Positions 44,888 to 56,874 of a stretch of DNA of 64,000 bases are shown here, piece after piece (position 1 is the first letter of the stretch; each line of letters starts with the position of its first letter). This stretch comes from Mucidula mucida. Taxonomy: Eukaryota > Basidiomycota > Agaricomycetes > Agaricales > Physalacriaceae. The stretch is taken from positions 124,001 to 188,000 of the forward strand of contig JADNYV010000051.1 in the NCBI GenBank assembly GCA_015501055.1, given 5' to 3'. The notes beneath the pieces were generated by a model. The model made no database searches, was not told the origin of the DNA, and saw nothing but the letters and a program-made list of their open reading frames with translations. The position numbers and the translations under genes are program-made.

Positions 44888-46165
44888 CTACCGCGAAATG
44901 GCTTTACGGGTCCGCGCCGATCGACGTGCAGCGGGAGGAGATGCTGCAGTATCATCCAGCGCTGGAGAGCTACGGGCTGGATGCTTTGGAGTTCTTCCTC
45001 TGGTCGGGGCAGACGTCTTTCGCTTCGTGGAAGCGACCTCAGACTGTCCAGAGGCACCTGACTGCACTCTCTTCGACCGCCGGACAGTCGGTGTGTCTTC
45101 GGATGGAGAGTCAGAGGGGTTTCTCTTGCGTTGAGCCCGGCTTCCCTCGCCCTGAGCCTCATCTTCAGCCTCATCCTGATAGCGTCGATTGTGTTTCGCC
45201 ATATATGCCTGCAGTCTTTCGCGCCTCGCATGGATACGAGGGTTATCGGTATCGCGTACTTCATCGATTGCGTAACCCTCGCTCTCATCTTCGTCCTCCT
45301 CGTCGTATCGTAGAGTCTGCTTCGCCGTTCCACGCTTGATCGCGTCATCTATGGGAGGAAGCTGGGGTTTAGGCTTTGGATCCGGGCGAGCGGATACGAT
45401 TTTGCGATCCGGAAAGTCGTACCAAGTCCCATGTAACCACGAGAGGTTGACGCACATGGCAGTCATAATGATAATGTCTGATACCAGTCTTTGGCGCGTT
45501 TCATCATTGGCGAGAAAATTGAGAGTATCATTGGAGTGTTTCAATGTATCATATGTGAAGATGGAGCCAAGGACAAAGCAAGGGTGGATCGTTGTTTTGA
45601 CGCGAGGAAAGTTGCGGTATGGATAGTCATGGCGCGCCTCCCCAACGTATATAGGCAATTCTGCGGGAGAACAGATAGGTAGGAACTCGTACTCGTACTC
45701 CTTTTGTGGCAGCATCTATGAGCTGTGTCAACGAGAGAATCACAATTCCAGCTGCAAACGTACCGCGGTGAACAACTTCCTTGCAACTGTTGACGTTGAT
45801 GTTTTCTTATTGTAGGCGTACAGGTCGCAGATCTTCCTGAGAGTATCCAACGACGGAAGAAGCGCCCAAGAACCAGATCTGATTAGTTGTATCATGTCAC
45901 GATGAACTAGGGGGGAAATGAAATCTGTGTGCTTGAAGAGTACAAAATCACGTACGTTTTGTAGTTGTTATAGACGAGTAATTGCTGATATCGCCCTTGA
46001 CATGCCCATATGATATTCAGTCCCATCCAGCTCCTGGAGCTATGATGAAGTGGGTTGAAGCAAAGGACGCGGGTCAACCTACCAGCTCATCCTCGAGAAA
46101 GTAAAAAGACTTAGGCCGCACCCAGGCTCGGTTGTTATATCGCAAAGTCGAGCCATTTCCGACAT
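44888..46165 (-). pseudogene. HNH-like family gene with frame breaks in exons 1 and 2
   Basis: Four exons like its neighbours: 46083-46165 (83 nt instead of 90), 45956-46033 (78 nt instead of 79), 45764-45906 (143 nt, as in 41114) and 44888-45715. Exon 1 starts MSEMARLCDITTEPG and then loses similarity. Exon 2 reads LDGTEYHMGMSR before a one-base loss. Exon 3 (HRDMIQLIRSGSWALLP) and exon 4 (YEYEFLPIC..YPYRNFPRVKTTIHPCF..NLSWLHGTWYDFPDR) are well kept. The tail is Lys/Arg/Ser-rich and ends RRSARTRKAISR. Divergent from the Zn2Cys6 gene with 197 bp between start codons. Confidence 0.75.
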
Positions 46166-46362
46166 GAATTCGCGAGTGGTAGCAGGAAGTCAGAAACATA
46201 GATTGGTCGAGGCCGTCGTTATCCAGAATTGGAAAGGGCGCTGATCGATCGGCTCCTTGACCTTGTACCACCACCTGCTTACACATCTAGCCGCGACGCG
46301 CTCACGAGAACAATTTTGGCCTCACAGCTATACCGACGATACGACAAGTCGCCTAATATCGC

Positions 46363-49300
46363 ATGGCAAAGGACCAATCTGCAAACGGCAACGAGCCAAA
46401 GCCCCGTCGAAAACCTGGTCGTGTGTACGCAAATACTCTGCCAGAATTGCTGATTCTTACGATGTTATAGGCCTACCTCGTGCGCAGAGTGCAGACGACT
46501 GAAATTGCGCTGTGACAAGAACGTTCCCTGCGAAAAATGCGTGTCGCGAGGCTGTGGGTCGATATGTCCAGAGGGTGAGCACTCGTCGTACGTCTGTGTT
46601 TTCCTGATTGCTGATATACGACAGGATCGCTGACGACGGGCAAGGGAAATCGTCTGGTTTTGGCCAACACAGAGCAACTCCATGACCGGATCGAGCACCT
46701 ATGCTCACGAATACGCGAGCTGGAAACGGCACTGAAGCAATTATCTGGCGGATCTCATCCTCTGCTCCGACAGGATCTACTGCAATTAAAGGCTACGCAG
46801 TCGTCCCGGCCAGCCCCACCGCAGAACGGCAATAATCCAACTATAGCAGAAAGCAGTACGAATGGGAACACAATTGGGACCTCTGCCCCGGCAAACGGGT
46901 CCAAGGTCGAAGCAGAGGACGAGAGCTTCATTGATGCATTCGGTACACTCACTATCGGTCTCGATGGGGAATCTAATTTCCTTGGAAAGACTGCTCGTTC
47001 AGAGGTATGCCGTTCGTCCGTGTATATGCAGATCAATGACGCGCTATTTAGTACCTCATCCGCGTTCTTTCCAAACCCCAATCAGACTCCACTCTTGTCC
47101 TTCCCCGCGTTTCGAAACGCGTCATCCAATACTACTGCTCTGATACGACTATAACCGACGAAGAAATCGGACACGAGGTCTTCAATCTACTTCCTCCACT
47201 ATCCGAAGCTGTGCGTTTATGCGAGGTTTACCTGGAGGGTGGACGCTACCTCTATGCGCCGCTGCCAAGGAAGGAGCTTTTTGATGAAGTGTTGATGGGC
47301 GTATATCGTGCGGAATCCTTCCCAACTATGTCGCCTTCTTGTCATCATAAACTGTCCTTACTCTTTGCCGTCTTCGCCCTCGCCTGCCTCTTGGATCAAG
47401 AAAAGCATGCGTACTCCGTCGAGGCTCAAGAATACTTTTATTTAAGCAAGGCCGCCTTTGGCTTCAGCTCGATCAATAGGAATACGACGCTTCACGCCAT
47501 TCAAGCCATGGTAAGTTTCTTGCTGGTATTTCTCGACGATAACTGATCAAGTTTTAGCTGCACTTTTCTCAGTATCAGGAACTGTCAGATTGGGAGAGCT
47601 TGGGGAATAATCAAACCTGGACGACGATGGGGGCAGCGGTGAGGGTTGCTCAAAGTGTATGTTCGCTCACACCATGGTCATAACTGAGGGGTACTTATTT
47701 CATTTAGATTGGTTTGCACCTGAACAGCGCGCGCTGGAAGCTCAACGAAGATCTTACTCAGCGGCGCAGCCGTTTGTTCTGGCAGTTGTATACCTACGAC
47801 GTCTGGCAGGTAGTATTCCTCATTCCGTTTCTGTTTCCTCTGCAAGCTCATCGTCCTGCAGAGCTTTCAATACGGCAGACCACCTATCATGTCTAAAGAC
47901 TATATTGATTGCCCATTTCCGATAGACACAGAAGAGACCATTGGTGCTGACGGTGGACGGGAGAGTGGGCGTATGGCTGAATCCTTTCTTTCGCTGTCTC
48001 GTATTGATCGAGCCACGTTCTAGTTCACAATTGGACATTCCAATATACCACCCTCGTGCATACCGTCATGTCCGCCGCCTTTGGTTCTAAAGTACCGCCA
48101 TACTCGGTCGTTGTCGATTTGGATAGGAAGATACGCGACTTCCCCGTCCCTAGTGAGCTGCAGGCTTGTTCGACGACTGGGGATCAGAGCGCCATACATT
48201 ACATGCGGCGGTGGCTTGTCTTGATGTATAAAGAAACTGGTTAGTGATTCCATTCCTAAAGATGATGGTGTCGTCCGGCTGACTTGAGTCACATAGTCCT
48301 GCTCCATTTACATCGAGCGTACTTTGCACAAGCGCTGCAGGATCAACCGGAAGATCTGACAAGACATCGGTATCTTCCGTCCGTCATGTCGACATACCGC
48401 AGTGCATGGCGGATGATCCAGGGCTTGAGGATGGTACGCATCAATGCACCCTTGTTGAGCGCGCGCGTAGCGCTGGTCTGGAGTCATGCGTTAAGTGGTG
48501 CGGTCAGTGAAAAATTCCACTTCTCAAGTGACGAGACTGATCTCAATGGCCTTACAGATTGCTATGTGCATTCTGGTCACCCGCGCGCCTGCGTCCAAGA
48601 TGACTAAACCATCGTTGGCGGAACTCGATACTGTTGCAGAGTTGTTCGAGGCCGCAGCATCGACGTGTCGTCCCGCCCAAAATCTGCTTGTGCGCTCATT
48701 CTGCTTACCCTTTAACCGCGCGGTCTAATCATGCGTTAGGATACAATTATGGCTCTGAAACAAAAAGCTCACGATGCCGTCGATAATCAAGGACAAGTTG
48801 GGCAGCGCAGGGCGCAAGACATGTCCCCTGACGAATTGGACCGACTGGGAGGAAAGACGCATCTCATCTCGTCAGCATCACCGACTATCCCTCCTCAACA
48901 ACCCTCGTATGCATATAGCGGGTCCGGACCTTTCTCGTATTCGCCTCCCGTATCATCGCCCAGCACTGTCGCATCGAATTCGCCTTCATCCTCCTTCTCA
49001 ATCGCGGCGCCTGGCGTGCCCGGTATTCACCCGACCATCACAGCAGACATGCGCATCATGGATGTGATTAACACGACATTTGATTTATCACCGAATTTGT
49101 TCGATTTCCCAACGCCGGATTCGAATGACAGGATGACTGATATACAGTTCACTGCTGGTATGTCGGGCATAGGCGAAGGGAACAATATATTTGGAGGGAG
49201 CGACGTGAATGGGATGGGCATGGGTATGGGCGATTTCGGAGGCGTCGGGGCTGGTGGAGCTGCGCAGGGGAACGGGAGTGGGAACAATTTGGGGTCTCCC

Positions 49301-49381
49301 AATCCATTCGGGTTCGGGGCTACGCCGCCGCCGATGCTCGACGCGACGTGGCAGAGCTTTGTGGAGCAGCTTGGTTTCTAA
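46363..49381 (+). CDS. Zn(II)2Cys6 fungal transcription factor, 834 aa
   Basis: Eleven exons: 46363-46424, 46471-46574, 46625-47004, 47052-47510, 47558-47656, 47708-47809, 47862-47964, 48024-48239, 48297-48502, 48558-48689, 48740-49381. They sum to 2505 nt, a clean 834-aa frame. Near the N-terminus (about aa 25-55) is the binuclear zinc cluster CAECRRLKLRCDKNVPCEKC..GC..IC, then a heptad linker (LHDRIEHLCSRIRELETAL). The central fungal_trans domain (about aa 190-560) includes a YLIRVL..LP block, IGLHLNSARWKLNED, QRRSRLFWQLYTYD and FQYGRPPIMSKDYIDCPFP. The C-terminus is Gly/Asn/Met-rich and probably an activation region. It binds DNA through the zinc cluster in the nucleus; its target pathway cannot be read from sequence. 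The intron phases and the unbroken frame contrast with the damaged genes next door. Confidence 0.9.
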
Positions 49382-50729
49382 GGGCATTTGCATTTGGATA
49401 GACGATATCGACAAGACTGGACACGCTTTGGTTACGTTCCTAGTGGTGTATGGTCTGTACTTGTAGATCTGTACGAGAATAATGGGAATTAGGAATTGTT
49501 GTAAAAATACCCGTACACGATCCAGGCAGTAATTGCCTCGTCTTGAGGTACGTGATACGATTCTGTGTTATGAAATGGTGCCATCGCGAAGACGAGTCTC
49601 AGAAAGTCGTATACCATTTACAATACCTGCGAAATCTGCAGTGTCTTCAGTACAACCTCCTCATCTAGGTTATTAACTGAAAAGTTAGTAAATTAAACAG
49701 TGATGTCCATAGCCGCCCCATGCTTGTCTTGCCCGCACTCGTTGCCGACACCCTCCCAGTCGAACTCGTCGTCGTCATCGTCGTTGTCGTTGTCGCCGTC
49801 GGCCTCTGAACATGGCGGGACACAATAAACCCTTCTGCCATTGCTAGAATATGTGGCCCAACCACAACCACCGCGTCGTAAGTCCGGCTTTGGCACACAA
49901 GGGCGGAATGTCATTATCCTGTATGTGGTCTGAGTGGTACAGCACCTGTAATGTAGAATAGATAGGGATATGTACTGTAATGCAACACGCACGAATGATG
50001 TTCCCACAGCATTGAACACACAAAAGCGGGAACTATGAGAATCATTGTCCTAGCATATGCGAAAATCTGCAAGCGCGAGAGTGGTCGTCCAAGAGTCTTG
50101 TGAGAATTAAATTCTCGCTACAGACGGCATGGACAACAGTGCCAGAATGCTTGTTTGCCTGCAACGCTTTGTCATCGAAACGTGAGAAGCACGAGAGACG
50201 CACGCGAGCAGGGATGTGTTGCGGAATAACGGATCGGCTACCTCTTGGCTCGGGATGGCCACAACGAGCTCGGAGTAGCATTATAAGCGTCGGTATCTAC
50301 TACTGCCTATACACATGCTAGCCTCCAAGTACAATCTTAGTAATACTACGTGGTATAGATGTGAACTCACCTTACGTGGATAGTAGTATCCCCATTGCTG
50401 TACCTAAATTCTTCTACTGCAGCACCGTAAGCCCATCTGGTTGCTCAAATTTTGACTGGAATCTTGACTTTGTAGTAGTTCCTATAACTAGAATTAACGC
50501 AGAAATCAGAAGTGGTGCTTGATCAGCGACAAAGTAGGCCAAGGGGCACATACCTGATTAAGAAATGCATCGAAAACGAGATCGGTCGAGAGTGATGCAT
50601 CTAAAAGTATCAGCTCTTCTACAGCACCAATAAATTCAGTTGTCTCACTAACATTAATATCTCTCTTACTGTTGTTAACACTGTTGTATTTTCAGAGGAA
50701 AACAGTCTTACTACACTGAATGTCGGTGC
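49382..50729. other. Intergenic region before Gypsy element 2
   Basis: The first part is the 3' UTR of the zinc cluster gene. A minus-strand frame near 49693-49930 would give an acidic peptide (DGDNDNDDDDDEFDWEG) from a GTC/GAC-type simple repeat at about 49760-49800; there is too little to call it a gene. The rest (50040-50729) shows nothing recognisable. Confidence 0.35.
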
Positions 50730-50734
50730 CATTG

Positions 50735-51262
50735 TGTTAGCGACTGACTAAGCCACGAGACTCAACCAGGTACCACAGCAAGAACTAAGGAAGAAAATTT
50801 GTGTTCGTAAGACTAGGCTAGGCCAGGTGTATAAACGAGATTGGAACTAAAGTACAATGATACTACACTACTGCTTATATACTAGTAAGCCTGTGTTTGG
50901 GACTCCTTGTCCATACGTGTTTCCGCTAGGGATAACTCCACGCCCTTGACCCAGTGTTGTATGCTACTAGTCCGTGAAACCATTAAATACGAGTGGTAAC
51001 TGCATGTAAGTAATAATACTGAAACAATCATGTGTGCTACGAGTGTCGGCGGTGTGTATACAATAGGGAGTCCATGAGGTATCGGCATGTATGATGTCAT
51101 CCATGTGTTGGGCGTGTGTCCGACATGAGTACGGCTTCGGTAATGAACAGGAGTATGATCGGTGACGAAACAGATGATGAAACAGTCCGTTGGTTGATAA
51201 GACAAGGCCCCCGATAAGATATGATAAGATGTGAAAGTGTGAAAATATGGCGATTCATAACA
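50735..51262 (-). repeat. 3' LTR of Gypsy element 2
   Basis: A 528-bp LTR, TGTTA..TAACA. The inferred transcript start reads AGTTCCAATCT instead of AGTTCCGATCT. The U3 ORF is open (107 codons, 50882-51205). Confidence 0.92.
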
Positions 51263-51273
51263 TCACCCCCTCC

Positions 51274-54200
51274 TTAAGGCACAAGTTCCATTCTGCGCCA
51301 GATTTGCTCCATGAGGGCCGCAGAGGGTAGCGTGACGTCAAGAGGTTCGGTGTCAGGCGGTGGCATGGGTCGGAATAGATGTGATGGAAATTGCGACATG
51401 GGAACTTCAATGCGAGCAAGCGCAGGTGGCTTCGGCTTATTGGGTACTGCTGGTGGAAGTCGCGAATAGCTTGTCGGCATTCTTGAGATTGCATGCCGGT
51501 TCCCATGTCTGTTTGTGTGTGCCATAACCCTTCCAGTGAACCTTGTATTGGAAACCCCCGCGGTACTTCCGGGAATTAACCACTTTTTCAACTTCCCATT
51601 CCGGTTCGGCTCCTTCCAGCACAGGTGGTGGACGCATGTCTTGGGGTTGCGTCGGGAATTGGGGCTTGTCATAAGGTGTCAACAGGGCTTCATTGAACAC
51701 GGGATGGATGCTTTTCCACATGTGAGGAATCTGGAGCTTGTAAGAGCTTGTCCCGACTTTCTTGATCACTTTGAACGGCCCGAAGCGTTTGTCATCGAGC
51801 TTCTTCATTGGTCGGTCTGTGCTGAGATTCGTCCCTTCCAGCCATACTTTGTCGCCCTCCTTGTACTCTACTGCGTCTGTCCGCTTCCTGTCATAAAACC
51901 GTTTCATGTCCTCTTTTGCCTTCTTCAATGCCGACCCTACTTCGTCCCATGTTTTCCTCATGCCGTCGGCAAACTCCTGCGCGTCTCGTTTCTCGATGCC
52001 GTTTTCGGAGCGGTGCCTTTGTAGGGGTGTCTGCCCATGTCTGCGAAGAACGGAGTAACCTTGGTTGCTGAGTGTACCCGATCGTTGTAAACGAATTCGG
52101 CAGAGGGTAACCATTCATGCCAGTCGTTCTAATGGTAATTGACGAATAACCGTAAGAAATGTTCTATCTCTTGGTTCAACCGTTCTGTTTGCCCATTTGC
52201 CTGTGGATGTACGCCGTTGTGGAATTCCTTCAATGCCCAACAGCCGGTACAACTCCTTCATAAACGCGAGTGGTATTGCGGACCTCAATCATGTATCATC
52301 TGTTGCGGCAATCCATGTATGGGGAAGATTTGATCGCGGTAAATACGAGCCATGCCTTCTGACGTCAGGGTGGTGTGTGTTGGTATAATGCGTAACCGCT
52401 TTGTGAAATGGTCCACAAACGTGCTGATCACATTGTATCCTCCCGACTCCGGCAACTTGCCGATCATGTCCGTCCCAACTTTCTCCCATGGTTCGCTTGG
52501 TACGTCTATAGGATGAAGGGGTGCAGCCGGTTTGTGTGATGTGACTTTGTAACCTGGCATTTTTGACACCCTTCCACGTATTCGCGGACGTCTCGGCTGA
52601 TTCCTGGCCACCAATAGGTGCATGTGATCAACTTGAGAGTCTTGTACCGTCCCGGATGCCCTGCAAGCTGTGCATCATAATGCATTCCAATAACTTTTCC
52701 CCGCAATTCCTTGTCCTTCGGTATGTAAATACGATCTTTCCATATAATAAGTCCATTTTCCTTCTCTTCCCATCCTTTTTCTTTGTTTTCTAATGCTTTT
52801 TGTACGTATCTGTCCTTGTTTCCTTTTCTTTGTTTGATTTTGTTAAGTAATTTGTCCTTCGGTGTAGCTACTGTATGTAAAGAAAGTGATATAAAAAACT
52901 CCGGTTTTAGTAAAACAATATTTTCGTTATCTTTTTCCCCCTTCTCAAGGCCTGTCATCCTTGACAAGGCATCAGCTTTTCTCATTGTCTTGCCCGGCTT
53001 GTGAATCATCTGTATGTCATACTCCGCCAACTCCGTAACCCATCTTGCCTGCCTCCGATTCTGCTTCTGTGGCTTTCGGAAGTACTGGAGGTTTTGATGA
53101 TCGGTAAACACCTCCACTGTTTCCTTTGCTCCAAGGAGACATTGTCTCCAGTCGTCAATCGAGTCCATAATAGCCATCATCTCTTTGTCGTAGATCTCAT
53201 AATTGCGCTCTACTTCGTTCAGCGCGCGAGACCGAAAGGCTACTGGTCTCCATTTTCCGTCAACCAACTGGGAAAGAACTGCCCCGTTTGCATAGTTTGA
53301 GGAGTCTGCCTCAACTCGAAACTTGCCGTTGTCGCGTGGTACGATCAGGACGGGTTCCTCCGTCATCCTTTGTTTCAGCTCCTCAAACGCCTTGTGCTGC
53401 TCCAAGCCCCAAACCCATTCGCCCTTCCCGGTTAGCGATGTCAATGGCTTTGCTACCCCCGCAAATCCCCAGATGAAACGTCGGTAGAAGTTGCAGAAGC
53501 CCAGGAATGACTGTACTTCCTTCTTCTTCGTCGGCTCCTTCCATTCCTTCACTACGGCTACTTTTGCCGGATCCATCTTCACTTCTCCTCCTCCAACAAT
53601 AACTCCCAAGTAATCTACAGTATGTGCCTCAAAACTACATTTCTCGGGTTTTAAATACAACTTATTTACTCGCAATATCTCTAGTACTTGTCGTACAATA
53701 TGCCTATGTTCTTCCAATGTGTTCATAAAAATAAGTATGTCGTCTAAGTAAACTATAACATGTCCTTCATTGATCAACTCCTTCAGAATGTGATTCATGA
53801 ACGATTGAAACGTCGCCGGCGAGTTTGTAAGTCCGAAGAACATGACTGAGGGCTCAAACAGGCCTCGGTTTGTTCTAAACGCCACTTTCCACTCATCACC
53901 TTCTTTGATCCGGATGTTATTGTAACCCCATCGGACATCCATCTTTGTAAAAACCTTTGCTCCCTTCAACTTGTTAATAAGCTCCTGAATCAACGGCAAG
54001 GGATATTGGTTCTTGATTGTCATGTCGTTCAACTTCCGATAATCCTGTACTGGCCGAAGGCTTCCATCCTTCTTTTTGACAAAGAAGAAGGGTGATGCCA
54101 TAGGTGAAATTAATGGCCGTATACGTCCCGTCCGTATGTTTTCTTCCAGGAACTCATCTAACGCCTTTTGCTCAGATGGGCTAAGGGGATAAACCTTGCA

Positions 54201-55250
54201 GTCAACCGGTTTGGAACCAGGCATGAGTTCTATCGCATGATCCCAGGGTCTTCGCTCCGGTAACTTGTCAAAGTCCGCCTTGCTGAATACATTGGAAAAT
54301 TCCTCAATGTAAGGTGCAGCAGCGGATGAAGGGTGTTGTGATCTCAGCTTTTCTCCGCTTTTGCAATAATTGTCTCAGTCCATCCAGAACAAACGCTCTC
54401 CCTCTGCCAACTTCTCTTCTATGTCTTCTCCTTCATCTTCCGGCAAGTTATACTCGGGTAGGTAGCCGCAACGGTCTGGGCATTGATTAAAAGTCAACGT
54501 GGATTCCGTCCAGTTGATTGTGGGGTTGTGATATCGTAACCAATCTAGCCCCAAAAAGATGCTTGTTTTGCCAAGATTGGTGACGGCCAACTTGATCTTT
54601 TCGGCGTGGTCACCAATCTTCATTTGTACCTCCACAAAACCTTTGATTGCCCTCCCTCGTTTAGGGTTCCATCCGCATTGTAGACAGGGAGCTTGACCGG
54701 TAACTCCTTGATTGGGAGTCCGTTCTTCTCGACGAATTCTTTATTGACACAAGAACCCGTTGCTCCACTGTCAAGAAGGGCACTCGTTTCCCATTCAGAG
54801 CCTGTGTGCACGCTCTCTATGGTTACTCGGAGTTTCATGTCTTGCCCCTTTGTTCCCCGGATGTACTTCCTCGACTTTTTTAACTCCGTCACAACTTCCA
54901 CCGCAGCTTCCCTCGTCAACGCTCTGATCATCATCACCTTCTCTTCCGTTGCTCTTCTCTCTCCGCTCCGGCATCCATGCTCTCAAAATTCCTACTGCTC
55001 TCGGCACTTTGTCCTCTCTTAGCCGTTGTGCAATCCACTCGGGCGTGTTTGGCTCAAATCTTTCTTTCGCAGGTTTTGTTGGTGAAGTCGTCAATGATAT
55101 TTTAGATGTTTCAATACCTGTACTGTAGATAAATTCTGCATCTGACAACTCTTCCCTTGATGACTGCTCCGGCAGGACTGCGTCTACTGCGGGAGCTTTG
55201 CAAAACCCAACTCTTCCGCGAGCTTCTTCTTCTCCTCGTCATTCATTTCG
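51274..55250 (-). pseudogene. Pol of Gypsy element 2
   Basis: Order in element sense: protease (LLDSGATGSCV, about 54770), an open RT/RNase H/integrase zinc-binding frame of 572 codons (52506-54224) with [11 protein letters not shown] and DSSNYANGAVLSQ, integrase core (about 52130-52530) with VGTDMIGKLP, and a chromodomain (EWEVEKVV..YKVHWKGYG..TWEP, about 51475-51600). Frame breaks lie near 54640-54655 (GGQSKVLWRYK), near 52505-52560, in 52205-52320, and inside the C-terminal part near 51470, where the chromodomain ORF runs out of frame. This copy cannot make a full Pol, but its RT frame is better preserved than that of element 1. Confidence 0.85.
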
Positions 55251-55259
55251 GTCCATAGA

Positions 55260-56094
55260 CCCCGAATCGTCTGGGGTCAACCCTTCTTCGGACAGAACCT
55301 GCTGACATGTCCGTGTTTGCCACAGCTGAAGCAAAGTCCTCTTCAACATGCGTTGTTGATGTTCATCGGCCTGCCGGTTCCTCCATAGGTAACACCGGTG
55401 GCATCTTGTCGTGTGATCGGCGTCGGGGGTGGGTTCGTAGGATTGGCTCTTGATGTAGCCGCCTGCGGAGCTAGGGGCCGGGACTGCATGCCGGACCTCT
55501 TGCTCGCCGTCCGCCTTCTCCACAGCTGATCAATCTGAATGATCTGTGCCTTCCAATCCTTGTACTTCTCTGGCAACCCGTCTTGGCTGCCATAGATCTG
55601 ATCAATGATCTTCTCGTTGACGTTGGTCTCGAGAAGTCGCACGACAAATGCATCATCCTTTGAATATCCTGCCTGAGTGAGCAGAACCTCGAACTTCTGG
55701 AAGAAATCTTGAGCGGTGTCTTGCCCCTGGCGCAACCGCTCAATCTGGTCTTGCGCGTCTTGCGCGAGGTTGGAATCCACAAATCGTTCCTTCAAATCTT
55801 CCTTGAACTCCGTCCAAGAGACTGTCCATTCCTCTTCTTCCTCGTCGAAGTTCTGGTCCGAGTAGTTCTGGACCCATGCATCTACATGATCTCCTCGGAT
55901 ATAGAAAGAACAACATCGATCCTTTCGGAGTCAGATGTGAGGTTGTTCTTCTTGTCACGGATATATGTGAACATTGATCGTCACCAGCTTTTGTACTTGG
56001 ACTTGTCCCCGTCATAGTCATAAGGCTTGTTGACAAGGGATCGGCCTTTGGTTTTGACATTGGCGTGATGAGCGGGTGTGTGAGGAGTGGTTTC
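55260..56094 (-). pseudogene. Gag of Gypsy element 2, interrupted by nested DNA
   Basis: The body of Gag lies here; its first six codons (ATG at 62742 down to 62725) are on the far side of the nested block. The zinc knuckle (CFSCGKHGHVSRFC) is in frame, but two TGA stops flank it at 55343-55345 and 55277-55279. Each stands where element 1 has CGA, so both arise from CpG-to-TpG change. A further frame break lies near 55900-55910. Confidence 0.85.
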
Positions 56095-56522
56095 TGTTAT
56101 GAATCGCCATATTTTCACACTTTCACATCTTATCATATCTTATTGGGGGCCTTGTCTTATCAACCAACGGACCGTTTCATCATCTGTTTCGTCACCGATC
56201 ATACCCCTTTTCATTACCGAAGCCGTACTCATGTCGGACACACGTCCAACACATGGATGACATCATACATGCCAATACCTCATGGACTCCCTATTGTATA
56301 CACACCGCCGACACTCGTAGTACACATGGTCGTTTCAGTATTATTACTTACATGCAGTTACCACTTGTATTTAATGGTTTCACGGACTAGTAGCATACAA
56401 CACTGGGTTAAGGGCGTGGAGCATCCCTAGTGGAAACGTGTATGGACAAGGAGTCTCAAATACAGACTTACTAGTATATAAGCAGTAGTGTAGTATCATT
56501 GTACTTTAGTTCCAATCTCGTT

Positions 56523-56867
56523 TGTGAGAATCGGACGATAAAACGAGGGCGAATGCACTGATGAATTCATCTCGAGTATATCCTCTTTATACAACTTGAC
56601 GAGCACCGTACTACGAAACTGGCAGTAGACACGAAGACCTGTAAACTAAATGACTGAGAATGCTAAGTAAGACTGCTGGGAACCATTGGTAAGTAAATTG
56701 AACTACGGGATAAGAAACAAACGGAAAACATATGAAGTGGCGGATTCGCGAGTTGAGTCCAGATTTAGAATGTGGATCCCGGAATGAATTGGTGGATCCA
56801 CAAGAGAAGACGCGTCACGTTGACGTGTTTGTGAGGACCGTCGGTCCGTCCGGCTTGAATGCCAACA
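56523..56867 (-). repeat. 3' LTR of the Copia element
   Basis: 345 bp, preceded in element sense by the purine tract GCTTGAGGGGGAG (56868-56880). Confidence 0.9.
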
Positions 56868-56874
56868 CTCCCCC

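Noticed and set aside
49693..50019. Acidic 108-codon minus-strand ORF (DNDNDDDDDEFD)
   Set aside because: The acidic run comes from a simple repeat; there is no other motif and no partner gene.
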